Shown one piece after another: positions 54,942 to 64,000 of a stretch of 64,000 bases of DNA. The notes under the pieces were generated by a model. It saw only the letters and a list, made by a program, of their open reading frames with translations, ran no database searches and was not told where the DNA came from. Position 1 is the first letter of the stretch; every line of letters begins with the position of its first letter. Source of the DNA: Gammaproteobacteria bacterium (lineage in GTDB: Bacteria > Pseudomonadota > Gammaproteobacteria > Pseudomonadales > Pseudohongiellaceae); the NCBI GenBank assembly GCA_030832825.1, contig JAURIJ010000007.1:1-64000 (forward strand), given 5' to 3'. The translations under genes were made by a program, and so were the position numbers.

Positions 54942-55281
54942 AGCGCACCATTACAACGTCGGAAATCTCGGGGACAGTCATCTGCAACTCGTCGATGGCC
55001 TTGCGCTCGATGCGACTGTCCAGGCTGAAGGTGCTCTGCTCGATCAGCAGCTGACCCCACTGCACCTGCAGCTCGTTGCGTTGATTGCGCAGCATCTGCA
55101 GTTCGTTGAGCATGGAGCGGTTCTTGAAGGTGGTGTAGATGACGGCGATACCGGAAGCCAGCATGGTCAGCAACAGCAGACAGATCAGCAGCATGCGCGG
55201 CGAGAACAGGCCCAGCCACTGATAAATGGTCTTGGAAGTGAACGCCCTTGCGATGCTGGAGGTGCCGAGAGACTTGTTCAT
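54934..55281 (-). CDS. ftsL: Cell division protein FtsL
   Basis: Short single-TM/leucine-zipper protein between rsmH and ftsI; 'AVIYTTFKNRSMLNELQMLRNQRNELQVQWGQLLIEQSTFSLDSRIERKA'. Confidence 0.93.
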   Translation of the reverse strand: MNKSLGTSSIARAFTSKTIYQWLGLFSPRMLLICLLLLTMLASGIAVIYTTFKNRSMLNELQMLRNQRNELQVQWGQLLIEQSTFSLDSRIERKAIDELQMTVPEISDVVMVRYD

Positions 55282-55324
55282 ATGTGCTCACTTGAATCGG
55301 GCATCTTGTTCTGGGGTTGCGCGC

Positions 55325-55357
55325 TTACAGGGTTCTTACAGGGTTCTTACAGGGTTC
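55325..55357 (-). repeat. Perfect 3 x 11-bp tandem repeat in the rsmH-ftsL gap
   Basis: TTACAGGGTTC x3 (minus strand GAACCCTGTAA x3). Confidence 0.9.
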
Positions 55358-55359
55358 GT

Positions 55360-56298
55360 TCAGGCCAGTTTCTCTGCCACCCTCATGATGGCGCTGCGCG
55401 ACCGTGGATTGGCCGCCACCTCTCTCGCATCGGCTTTCACCGCCTTGCCCAGCTTGCGCAGCCTCGGGTTCAGATCGGCAAACTGTATCGGCACTCCGGC
55501 AGGGTAATCGTCACCGCGCGCCTGCTCATTGATGAACTGTTTGACGATGCGATCCTCGAGCGAGTGGAAGCTGATCACCACCAGCCGCCCTCCCGGCTGC
55601 AGCAGGTCCAGCGCCTGCGCCAGCACACTCTGCAGATCATCCAGCTCGCGATTCACATGAATCCGGATGGCCTGGAAGGCGCGCGTGGCAGGGTGCTTGT
55701 GCTTCTCCCACGCCGGGTTGGCCTGCTTGATGATCTCGGCCAGCTCCAGGGTGCCCGTGATCGGAGCCATCTGGCGCCTCGCCACGATCGCCTTCGCCAT
55801 GCGGCGCGAGAAGCGCTCTTCGCCGTAGCGGTAGATCACATCCGCGATCTCCTGCTCTTGGGCCTCTGCAATCCACTGCGCCGCGCTGATGCCTTCCTGC
55901 GGATTCATTCGCATGTCCAGCGGGCCATCGTTCACGAAACTGAAACCGCGCTGCGCGTCATCCAGCTGCGGCGAAGAGACGCCGAGATCCAGCAATACCC
56001 CGCTCACCTTGCCCGCCAGACCGCGCTGCTCGACCACCTCATGCAGATCCGCGAAGGAGCGTTGCACGATCTCGAAGCGACTGTCTGCAGCAAAGCGCTC
56101 CCGCGCCACCTGCACCGCTGCCGGGTCCTTGTCGAAGGCCAGCAGACGACCTTGCTCGTTCAAGCCCAGCAGAATCCTCTGCGAATGCCCCCCACGACCG
56201 AAGGTGCCATCGACGTAGACACCATCTGCTGCGGACAGCAGCGCCTCGACCGCAGGCTCCAGCAGAACCGTTTCGTGTTGCAGTGCGCCTGACATCAT
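55360..56298 (-). CDS. rsmH: 16S rRNA (cytosine1402-N4)-methyltransferase
   Basis: '[36 protein letters not shown]', '[22 protein letters not shown]', '[19 protein letters not shown]'. Confidence 0.98.
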   Translation of the reverse strand: MMSGALQHETVLLEPAVEALLSAADGVYVDGTFGRGGHSQRILLGLNEQGRLLAFDKDPAAVQVARERFAADSRFEIVQRSFADLHEVVEQRGLAGKVSGVLLDLGVSSPQLDDAQRGFSFVNDGPLDMRMNPQEGISAAQWIAEAQEQEIADVIYRYGEERFSRRMAKAIVARRQMAPITGTLELAEIIKQANPAWEKHKHPATRAFQAIRIHVNRELDDLQSVLAQALDLLQPGGRLVVISFHSLEDRIVKQFINEQARGDDYPAGVPIQFADLNPRLRKLGKAVKADAREVAANPRSRSAIMRVAEKLA

Positions 56299-56362
56299 TC
56301 AAACCGTCCTCAAGCGCCTTCCGACTGTCACCACGAAAGCGGAACGCCACATCCAGAATCCA

Positions 56363-56818
56363 TCAGAGCGAGAGCGACTGCAGCTCTGTCGGCAGCTCGC
56401 CACCCGAACTCGCCTGCGACAGCCAAAGCTGCGTCTGCTCGGCCCAGTTCTCTTCGCTCCACAATTCCAGCTTCTTGCCCTGCCCCACCAACGCAACGTG
56501 CTTGTCCAGCTCGGCGTGATTGCGCAGCACCTGAGACAACAGGATGCGACCACTGCCATCCAGCTCAAGGTCCGTGGCATAGCCGATCATCATGCGCTGG
56601 AACTTGCGGGTATCCGCGTTGAAGCTGGAGAGGGCCTCGATCTTCTTCTGGATCTCTTCCCAGACATCGATGGGGTACAGCAGCAGGCACTTGGCCATGG
56701 GGTCGATCGTCGCCACCAGGCGGCCGGCGAATTGCGTCACCAATTGATCGCGATAGCGCGCTGGCATGGCCAGACGCCCCTTCGGATCCAGATTGATGAC
56801 ATTGACGCCTCGAAACAC
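56363..56818 (-). CDS. mraZ: Transcriptional regulator MraZ
   Basis: 'MFRGVNVINLDPKGRLAMPARYRDQL', 'ATDLELDGSGRILLSQVLRNHAEL'. Confidence 0.97.
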   Translation of the reverse strand: MFRGVNVINLDPKGRLAMPARYRDQLVTQFAGRLVATIDPMAKCLLLYPIDVWEEIQKKIEALSSFNADTRKFQRMMIGYATDLELDGSGRILLSQVLRNHAELDKHVALVGQGKKLELWSEENWAEQTQLWLSQASSGGELPTELQSLSL

Positions 56819-56867
56819 CGCGAACCCTCGCCCCGTTTTTCTGTCTCCGATGGGATCAGACCCTCTC

Positions 56868-56907
56868 GGAATCCCACTTTTCTACAGAATTACCCACTTT
56901 TCTCCAC
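56868..56907 (-). promoter_or_regulatory. MraZ-box-like direct repeat array, 4 x 10 bp
   Basis: Minus strand GTGGAGAAAA GTGGGTAATT CTGTAGAAAA GTGGGATTCC. Confidence 0.65.
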
Positions 56908-56944
56908 GTCCTGCCACTATAGGCAGGACAAGAAACTGAAGCAA
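56908..56944 (-). promoter_or_regulatory. sigma70-type mraZ (dcw) promoter with -10 inside a perfect hairpin loop
   Basis: Minus strand TTGCTT-N17-TATAGT; hairpin GTCCTGCC-TATAGT-GGCAGGAC. Confidence 0.6.
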
Positions 56945-57056
56945 GATTTATTTGCTCTTTTTGCGGGGGTGACGAAGGGAAAATGCTTAGGGAAATCCGG
57001 AAGTTACGTCGAGGCGGAGGTCGATAAAGGAGAATTGGCGCAATATCAAAACACTA

Positions 57057-57081
57057 AATAAAACACTTAAAGTGCTTTATT
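57057..57081. terminator. AT-rich hairpin downstream of rnpB
   Basis: AATAAAACACTT-A-AAGTGCTTTATT, 11/12 paired. Confidence 0.45.
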
Positions 57082-57130
57082 AGGTTTGCATGCGTCAGAA
57101 GGGAGGTAATCGATTGAAACTGAAGAAAAA

Positions 57131-57521
<391 letters not shown>

Positions 57522-57646
57522 CAGGTTAAGCGAGCATACAGCTTTATACAAGCAGATTGTGCCTGCGCTGCGCGCGGCCTGGCGCCGGACATGCGTGGCC
57601 TCCCTGTGGCACACTGCCACCTGTCACACAGTGCAGAGTCTTCATC

Positions 57647-60010
57647 ATGCAGGATCATCGCCCACATGCACGTCGACGGCCGACCATTGCGCTGCTGGTC
57701 GTGCTGCTGACGCTGATGTTGATGGCGGGCGCGGCCCTGCTCAACAGGGATTTCGTGCTGCAGCACGCGCTTCAGGCATTGTTGCGGAATTACGGAGTGA
57801 CGCTGCAGGCGGTGACGGGACTGCAGTGGGACACTCGCTCGGCGCAGATCCAGTCGCTGCAAGTGATGCTGCCAGGTGCCACGACGCCCACACGCATCGA
57901 GAACCTGCGCGTGAACTACGCTCTGCCGGAACTGCTGCGAGGTCGCGTGCAGCGCATCCAGATTGACCGAGTCGATCTGCATCTGGCCGCCAGCACACAA
58001 TCCACCTCGATGCCGCCTGCCGAGAGCATCGCGGCAACACTCGCCGTGCTGCAGGCCCTGCCCGCCTTTTCCGCCGACATCGCCACACTCCACATCGCGC
58101 CCTGGGCACTGGCAAGCAGCCTGAGCGCCCGCACGGATGAGCGTGAGTTCCAAGCGCAATGGCGTGCAGCGGACTTGCTGCTGGACTGGCGCAGCAACTG
58201 GCACGACGAGGCCTTCGTTTCAAGCCACTTCATTCCAGAAACAAGCCTCCTCGAACGCGGCCCCCGCCCTGCTGCACACACGGCGAGTCTGCAGCTGCAG
58301 CACGGGTCTCGGCAGGTGCTGCGCGCCGACCTGACAATCCACGCCACAGACAGCGGCCTCTTGCTTGATGGCAGCGCTCAGATGTCTCTGGCGCCCTTGC
58401 ACGAGGCGCTGCAGGCAAGCGGCATCGTCAGCGAATTCACCGCAGGTCTGGCAGGTGAGGCAGACTTGCGTGTCCAGGCCACGCTGCCGCAAGACACCGA
58501 CCTGCCGGTGCCACTGGCGCTGACAGTGCAGGCCACGCACGGCACATGGAACCGGCAGGGAGCCAGTGTCGACTGGCGCCTCGACGCACTGAACCTTGAG
58601 GGCGAGTGCCAGCCGCAGGGAGATTGCCGCTTTTCGCAGAGTCTGGCTGGCGTGCTGAAGGCGTCGTCTGGCCAGCCTCTGGCTGCGACACTGCCTGAGC
58701 TGGCGCTGCCCGGCGGGGTGATGGCGACCCAGATCCAGGTGGAAACTCGCGGCACCCTGGCGTGGGCGACCGGCCACTGGGTGCTCGACAGCCCTGAGAT
58801 TCTCTTGCATCTGCCGCAACTGCGCGTGGAGGATCGGGAATTCGGAGCGAAGGTGACTCTCACGGCGCTGCAGGCCAGCGGGGAGTCCTCGCCTCTGCGC
58901 CTGGCGCAGTTGGAAACCGCTGTGCGCCTGGACGATGTGCAGGGCCTCACCCTTCCCTATGCCATGCCGCCCCCCACCCTCAGCGCCACCTTGCGCTGGG
59001 ACGGCTCACGGCTGACGAGCCACAGCACTCTGGCGCTTGCTGAGCGGCTGGCACTGCAAGGAGAACTGGCGTTCGACACCACGGAAGGCCAGGGGAGAGC
59101 TCAGGTGCAACTGCCCGCTACCCGGTTCGACGCGGACAACGCTCGACTCAGCACCCTGCTGCAGGCGTCGGGGCTGCCTGGCGACATCCTGGCGGGCAGT
59201 GTCGCCGCGCAGTCGCAGCTGAGCCTCTCCCGCAATGCGACCGGCAGTCTCCAGGTATCGGGGCCGCTTGAAATCCAGCTGGACGGACTCGGCGGCTTCG
59301 TGGGCGATACCGCGATCGCTGGTCTGAGCACCCGGTTTCGGGGCGAGCTCGACGGCAACCGCCTGCGCAGCGATGGCCTGGCAGCGCTCTCGATCGACAG
59401 TGTTGATCCCGGCATCTCCCTGCAGAACGTCAAGACCGACATCGCACTCGACATGGAGGCAGGACGCCTGCAACTCGCCGGCCTCTCCCTCGATGTGTTC
59501 GGTGGCCGCGTCCTGTCAGCCGGCGGCGATCTGGCCCTCGATGGCAGCGACGGAATGCTCGAGCTGCAACTGGAGCGGATCGATGTGGAGCGCATTCTGG
59601 CGCTGGGGGCCTACGAGGGAGTCCAGGCCAGCGGTCTGCTCTCCGGCACGCTGCCGGTGCGCCTGGATGCCACAGGCATCAGCGTCGCAGCCGGGGCACT
59701 CCACGCGGAGACACCCGGTGGCAGCATCCGTTATACCGGCGGCACCGGCACGGGCAATTCAGCAGTGGACTTCGTGAACACGACGCTGAACAACTACCGC
59801 TACGACGTGCTGGACGCCAGCGTGAACTACCTTCCTGAAGGGGAACTGTCGCTGGCCATCCAGATGCAGGGCGTCAATCCGGACAACAATCCCGAGCAGC
59901 GCATCAATTTGAATCTGAACATCAGCGACAACATCCCCGCCCTGCTGCGCAGCCTGCAGGCGGGGCGCTCCGTCACGGAGGCTGTGGAGGCGTACTTGCA
60001 GGCACGCTGA
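57647..60010 (+). CDS. ydbH: YdbH family (AsmA-like) intermembrane transport protein
   Basis: Long beta-rich protein with N-terminal TM; C-terminal 'LSVDVFGGRVLS...QLERIDVERIL...GLLSGTLPV'-type region; followed by ynbE-ydbL. Confidence 0.85.
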   Translation: MQDHRPHARRRPTIALLVVLLTLMLMAGAALLNRDFVLQHALQALLRNYGVTLQAVTGLQWDTRSAQIQSLQVMLPGATTPTRIENLRVNYALPELLRGRVQRIQIDRVDLHLAASTQSTSMPPAESIAATLAVLQALPAFSADIATLHIAPWALASSLSARTDEREFQAQWRAADLLLDWRSNWHDEAFVSSHFIPETSLLERGPRPAAHTASLQLQHGSRQVLRADLTIHATDSGLLLDGSAQMSLAPLHEALQASGIVSEFTAGLAGEADLRVQATLPQDTDLPVPLALTVQATHGTWNRQGASVDWRLDALNLEGECQPQGDCRFSQSLAGVLKASSGQPLAATLPELALPGGVMATQIQVETRGTLAWATGHWVLDSPEILLHLPQLRVEDREFGAKVTLTALQASGESSPLRLAQLETAVRLDDVQGLTLPYAMPPPTLSATLRWDGSRLTSHSTLALAERLALQGELAFDTTEGQGRAQVQLPATRFDADNARLSTLLQASGLPGDILAGSVAAQSQLSLSRNATGSLQVSGPLEIQLDGLGGFVGDTAIAGLSTRFRGELDGNRLRSDGLAALSIDSVDPGISLQNVKTDIALDMEAGRLQLAGLSLDVFGGRVLSAGGDLALDGSDGMLELQLERIDVERILALGAYEGVQASGLLSGTLPVRLDATGISVAAGALHAETPGGSIRYTGGTGTGNSAVDFVNTTLNNYRYDVLDASVNYLPEGELSLAIQMQGVNPDNNPEQRINLNLNISDNIPALLRSLQAGRSVTEAVEAYLQAR

Positions 60011-60119
60011 CGCGGAGTTCGGGGTCGCGTTCCCTGCGCACAAGGGCTTAAGCTGCGGTTCAGCCGGCTCTGCTATAGTGCAGCCATGAATTGATCAACA
60101 GCCTTGACGGAATGCCCCC

Positions 60120-60311
60120 ATGACATCGCGACCCCTGATTCTGCTACTGACAGGTCTGACGCTCCTGCAAGCCTGCACCCCGACCGTGCAGGTGGCCATG
60201 CCGTCGGAACCCATCACCATCAACCTCAACGTCCGCATCGAGCACGAGATTCGCGTGAAGGTCGAGCAGGAACTCGATGATATCTTTAGTGCCGACAGCG
60301 GCTTGTTCTGA
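60120..60311 (+). CDS. ynbE: YnbE-like lipoprotein
   Basis: Lipobox 'LTLLQAC', then 'PITINLNVRIEHEIRVKVEQELDDIF'. Confidence 0.88.
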   Translation: MTSRPLILLLTGLTLLQACTPTVQVAMPSEPITINLNVRIEHEIRVKVEQELDDIFSADSGLF

Positions 60312-60323
60312 CAGGAGACTCTC

Positions 60324-60665
60324 ATGAATCGATTCACTCGCATCCTCTCGTTTGCCGTGCTGGCCCTGCTGTTTCTCAGTCAGGGGGCACTGGCGGCCAC
60401 GCTTGAAGAAGCAAAGGCGGCGGGGCAGATCGGCGAGAAGCAGGACGGCTACATCGGCCAGGTGCAGAGCAACGTGCCGGCGGATGTCGCGGCGCTGGTG
60501 GAAAGCGTCAACGCCCAGCGTCGCGCGCGTTACGAGCAGATTGCGGCCAGCAATGGCATTGCGGTGTCGGAAGTCGCCAAGCTGGCTTTCGAGCGGGCCT
60601 TCGAGGCCACACATTCGGGCCACTTCGTGGAAACTGCCCCAGGCCAGTGGACGCGCAAGCCCTGA
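60324..60665 (+). CDS. ydbL: YdbL family periplasmic protein (DUF1318)
   Basis: Signal peptide; 'LEEAKAAGQIGEKQDGYIGQV...VNAQRRARYEQIAASNGI'. Confidence 0.9.
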   Translation: MNRFTRILSFAVLALLFLSQGALAATLEEAKAAGQIGEKQDGYIGQVQSNVPADVAALVESVNAQRRARYEQIAASNGIAVSEVAKLAFERAFEATHSGHFVETAPGQWTRKP

Positions 60666-60669
60666 GCCT

Positions 60670-61551
60670 TCAGGTCGAAGACGGCTCATCCCCGGCGCTG
60701 GCGGCACCTTCCAGCGCCAGCGCGTAGAGCAGATTCTTCTTCACTCCGGTCAGGCGGGACGCCAGCGCGGTCGCCTGCTTGACGGACAACTCTTCCAGCA
60801 GCACAGCCAGCACGCGACGCGCCTCGGGTGGCACCTGCTCGTCCTGCACCGGCTCCGCTCCCCGCAGCAGAATCACGAACTCGCCGCGCTGCTGATTCTC
60901 ATCGGCGCGCAGCCATTGCTGCAGAGCGCCCAGGGTATCGCCGTGAATGGTCTCGAAGGTCTTGGTCAGCTCACGCGCAATGACGGCCATCCGCTCACTG
61001 CCAAAGCCCCGCGCCATGTCATCCACGCAGTCCAGGATGCGATGAGGCGACTCGTAGAATACGAGGGTGCGAGGCTCCCGCTGCAGCGACTCGAACAGCT
61101 TCAGCCGCGCCGCCTGCTTCGCAGGCGGGAATCCCTCGAAGGTGAAGCGGTCACTCGGAATGCCGGCCGCCGACAGTGCTGCAAAGGCAGCGCAGACCCC
61201 GGGCACGGGCACCACTTTCACACCCTGCGCACGCACTGCGCTGACCAGCCGATACCCGGGGTCGGAAATCAGGGGAGTGCCCGCATCGGATATGAGCGCT
61301 ATCGACTGGCCATCCAGCAGGGTGCGCAGCAGTTGCTCCACCCGAGCGTCATCGCTGAAATCATGGTAGGACGCCATGCGCGTCTGGATGCCGAAGTGCT
61401 GCAGAAGACGGGCGCTGTGACGCGTGTCTTCCGCCGCTATCAGGGCGACTGACTTGAGTGTCTCGATGGCGCGCGCGGTGATGTCGCCAAGATTGCCGAT
61501 TGGCGTGGCCACGATGTAAAGCACGCCGGCAGGCGCGTGAATTGCAGTCAT
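60670..61551 (-). CDS. rsmI: 16S rRNA (cytidine1402-2'-O)-methyltransferase
   Basis: 'LYIVATPIGNLGDITARAIETLKSVALIAAEDTRHSARLLQHFGI', 'ALISDAGTPLISDPGYRLV'. Confidence 0.97.
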   Translation of the reverse strand: MTAIHAPAGVLYIVATPIGNLGDITARAIETLKSVALIAAEDTRHSARLLQHFGIQTRMASYHDFSDDARVEQLLRTLLDGQSIALISDAGTPLISDPGYRLVSAVRAQGVKVVPVPGVCAAFAALSAAGIPSDRFTFEGFPPAKQAARLKLFESLQREPRTLVFYESPHRILDCVDDMARGFGSERMAVIARELTKTFETIHGDTLGALQQWLRADENQQRGEFVILLRGAEPVQDEQVPPEARRVLAVLLEELSVKQATALASRLTGVKKNLLYALALEGAASAGDEPSST

Positions 61552-61696
61552 GAATTCTCTTTGCGGGCAAACCCGGAGGAGCGAACGGGGCTGGCAGTAT
61601 ACACAGCCCGGCTGCGAGGCAGATACCGTCGCAGATTGCCGCTCCCGAGCAACTGTAATAAGCTTCGGCCGACTTGTCCCCCGCTGCCCATCACCT

Positions 61697-63541
61697 ATGA
61701 ATTCCAAGTCTTCGCTTCCACGCGCACGACACGCCCTGCTGAGCCTGCTGGTGCCGGCGCTGTTGTCCTGCGGCAGTTCCGCTCCCCAGGCACCGGTTGC
61801 CCCAGTGCAGGAAGTGGAGCAGACCCCGCAGCTCAGCGCGGTGGACGGCATTCTGGTGCAGGCACGGCGCAGCGCCTCGCCCCTGGCCGAATCTCTCTAT
61901 CTGGATGCCGCACGCCTGCAGCTGGACGCCGGGTTCACGGATGACGCCGCACAGCTTCTGGAGGCTCTGGAGGACGACGCCGACCTGCCCAGCAATCTGC
62001 GCCTGCGCCATGCGCTGCTGGCGGCAGAAGTCGCCCTGATCCGAGGCGATGCCACAGCTGCACTGCACCGTCTCGACAGCGCACCTTCCGCCGATGCGGC
62101 GAACCAGAGCGAGGACGCACAAATTGCCCTGCTCTCACTGCGCGCCCGTGCACTGGAGCTTGCCGACGAGCCCATGAGTGCGCTGCGCGAGAGAATACAA
62201 CTGGCCCCCATGCTCAACGGCGAAGCCCAGAGAGCGAATCACAACGCGATCTGGGCCACCCTCGCAGGGGCCGACCTCGAGCAATTGAATGCAGGCAGCA
62301 GCACGGATTCCTACGAGCTGCGCGGCTGGCTGGAGCTGCAGCGCCTGAGCAATGGCATGCAGCACAACATTCAGGACCAGCTCGATGCCATCGACCAGTG
62401 GCGCAACATCTGGGCGCAGCATTCCGCCGCAAGCAATCTGCCGGACGCCCTGGCGATGCTCTACGAACTGTGGGAGACCCGGCCTGCGGAGATCGCGCTG
62501 GTGCTGCCCATTCAGGAGCCGCTGGGCAAGGCCATCAGTGAAGGTTTCATGAGTGCGTACTACGAGGATCTCGCCAGAGGTCGCGACGTGCCACGTGTCC
62601 GCATTTACGACACCAGTTTCAGAACCGACGTGCTGGTGTTCTACGATCAGGCCGTGGACGACGGCATCAAGCTCATCATCGGCCCGGTACTCAAGGACGC
62701 GGTCAGACGCATGCAGCGCTCCGGCAGGCCCATGCCGGTCACCACGCTCGCCCTGAACTACGGCGACCCGGGCACGCCCTATCTGCAGGATCTCTATCAG
62801 TTCGGCCTGGCACCGGAAGACGAGATCCAACAGGCGGCACAAACGGCCTGGGCGGCCGGCCACCGCAATGCAGCAGTGCTGACACCGGCGGGCGAAGACT
62901 ATCTGCGCATCCAGGACACCTTCGTTTCCTACTGGAACTCGCTGGGCGGACGCGTCGTGTCCATCGACAATTTCACCGAGGCGCGGGACTACTCGCCAGT
63001 TGTGAAGCGGATTTTCAGCATTGATGCCAGCGAGGCAAGGGCGGAGCAGATCCGCAGCCTGATTCCGCGCAGCATCATCGAATTCGTGCCGCGCAGGCGC
63101 CAGGATGTGGACTTCATTTTCCTGCTGGCGAACCCGGCCGAAGGGCGACAGATCATGCCGACGCTGTCCATCAATTACGCGGGCGACGTACCTGTCTACG
63201 CCATGCCGTCGATCTACGATGGCGGCAGCAATGCGGCGGCAAATCAGGATCTGAACGGCATCATCTTCAACGACGCCCCTTGGATTCTCGGACAGTCCGA
63301 CCCTCTGAAGAGTGCCGCGGACAGCACCTGGGCCAGCGCATCCGGCCCGGTGCAGCGTCTGCGCGCCATGGGCGTCGACGCCTATCGACTGCATTTGCGC
63401 ATGCCGCAGATGCATGCATTTCCCGGCACACGAATCGAAGGCGCCACCGGCACACTGAGCATGCAGGCCGATGGCAGTGTGCGCAGGGAACTGCGCAACG
63501 CCGTGGTCATCAATGGTGCCGCCAGCCTGCTGAACGAGTGA
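61697..63541 (+). CDS. lpoA: LpoA-type penicillin-binding protein activator
   Basis: Lipobox 'LLVPALLSCGSS'; 'IALVLPIQEPLGKAISEGFMSAYY', 'LTPAGEDYLRIQDTFVSYWNSLGG', 'YAMPSIYDGGSNAAANQDLNGIIFNDAPWIL'. Confidence 0.92.
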   Translation: MNSKSSLPRARHALLSLLVPALLSCGSSAPQAPVAPVQEVEQTPQLSAVDGILVQARRSASPLAESLYLDAARLQLDAGFTDDAAQLLEALEDDADLPSNLRLRHALLAAEVALIRGDATAALHRLDSAPSADAANQSEDAQIALLSLRARALELADEPMSALRERIQLAPMLNGEAQRANHNAIWATLAGADLEQLNAGSSTDSYELRGWLELQRLSNGMQHNIQDQLDAIDQWRNIWAQHSAASNLPDALAMLYELWETRPAEIALVLPIQEPLGKAISEGFMSAYYEDLARGRDVPRVRIYDTSFRTDVLVFYDQAVDDGIKLIIGPVLKDAVRRMQRSGRPMPVTTLALNYGDPGTPYLQDLYQFGLAPEDEIQQAAQTAWAAGHRNAAVLTPAGEDYLRIQDTFVSYWNSLGGRVVSIDNFTEARDYSPVVKRIFSIDASEARAEQIRSLIPRSIIEFVPRRRQDVDFIFLLANPAEGRQIMPTLSINYAGDVPVYAMPSIYDGGSNAAANQDLNGIIFNDAPWILGQSDPLKSAADSTWASASGPVQRLRAMGVDAYRLHLRMPQMHAFPGTRIEGATGTLSMQADGSVRRELRNAVVINGAASLLNE

Positions 63542-63585
63542 TTCCTGCCTATACTCCTGGTAGACCACCACCAGAATTTACAACC

Positions 63586-63981
63586 ATGACAAGCCCCGGC
63601 GAAGTCGGCAAGCGCGCCTTCGGCATGCAGCTTGAAGTGCATGCTGCGCACTTCCTCTGCGCGCAGGGAATGTCCCTGCTGCAACGCAATTTCCAGTGCA
63701 AGCTCGGCGAGATCGACCTCATCATGCGCGAGGGGAACACGTTGGTATTCGTCGAAGTGCGCTTTCGGCGCAGCAACAGCCATGGCCACGCCTGCGCCAC
63801 GGTCGACTGGCGCAAGCAACGCAAGCTGCAACGCGCGGCACAGGTGTTTCTGCTGCGCTCCGGCCTGCGTGATCAACTGCCCTGTCGTTTCGACGTGCTC
63901 GGCATCACCCGTGACCCGCTCTCAGGGGCGCTGAGGTTTGATTGGATACCCGCCGCTTTCACCCTGGATGTCCAGCGCTGA
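63586..63981 (+). CDS. yraN: YraN (UPF0102) endonuclease-like protein
   Basis: 'LLQRNFQCKLGEIDLIMREGNTLVFVEVRFRRSNSHG'; located next to lpoA. Confidence 0.93.
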   Translation: MTSPGEVGKRAFGMQLEVHAAHFLCAQGMSLLQRNFQCKLGEIDLIMREGNTLVFVEVRFRRSNSHGHACATVDWRKQRKLQRAAQVFLLRSGLRDQLPCRFDVLGITRDPLSGALRFDWIPAAFTLDVQR

Positions 63982-64000
63982 CCGAGACACGGCGCCGGCA

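Noticed and set aside
61110-61135. CGCCTGC-TTC-GCAGGCG hairpin resembling a REP core
   Set aside because: It lies in the conserved rsmI motif (GFPPAKQAARLKLFE) and lacks the flanking GGAGC/GCGAA of the REP-like family.

Overview
This 64 kb window is a GC-rich gammaproteobacterial chromosome segment, mostly conserved housekeeping content. No CRISPR array, transposase, integrase or prophage was seen. From left to right it holds: a partial enoyl-CoA hydratase; a DnaJ-domain/VWA pair; tRNA-Leu(TAG); sodB; an AGCS symporter; a cyclophilin; groEL/groES with a readable sigma32-type promoter; fxsA-ampG; yajQ; a ketopantoate reductase; a hydrolase-membrane fusion followed by a FecCD/BtuCD-type ABC pair; aceF-aceE; ampE-ampD; nadC; a secreted HNH nuclease; a cytochrome c; a type IV pilus block (frameshifted pilin accessory gene, two tandem pilins, pilB-pilC-pilD); coaE-yacG; a Nudix/ThiE-like fusion; argJ; secA; an M23 peptidase; the whole dcw cluster (lpxC back to mraZ); rnpB (RNase P RNA); ydbH-ynbE-ydbL; rsmI; lpoA; yraN. 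I did not find a clearly novel multi-gene system. The best leads are: (1) an 8-bp G/C homopolymer that breaks the type IV pilin accessory gene, where loss of exactly one base restores the frame (phase-variation candidate); (2) a pair of matching 15-bp palindromes (TGTA-N7-TACA) 72 bp apart upstream of aceEF, with no adjacent pdhR; (3) a REP-like element sitting in frame inside a hydrolase/multi-TM gene, with a matching intergenic copy; (4) an mraZ promoter whose -10 is the loop of a perfect hairpin and which is followed by a 4 x 10-bp MraZ-box-like array; (5) a decayed secreted-protein gene in the yacG-mutT gap. All calls were made by reading the sequence and the supplied ORF track; no database searches were run.
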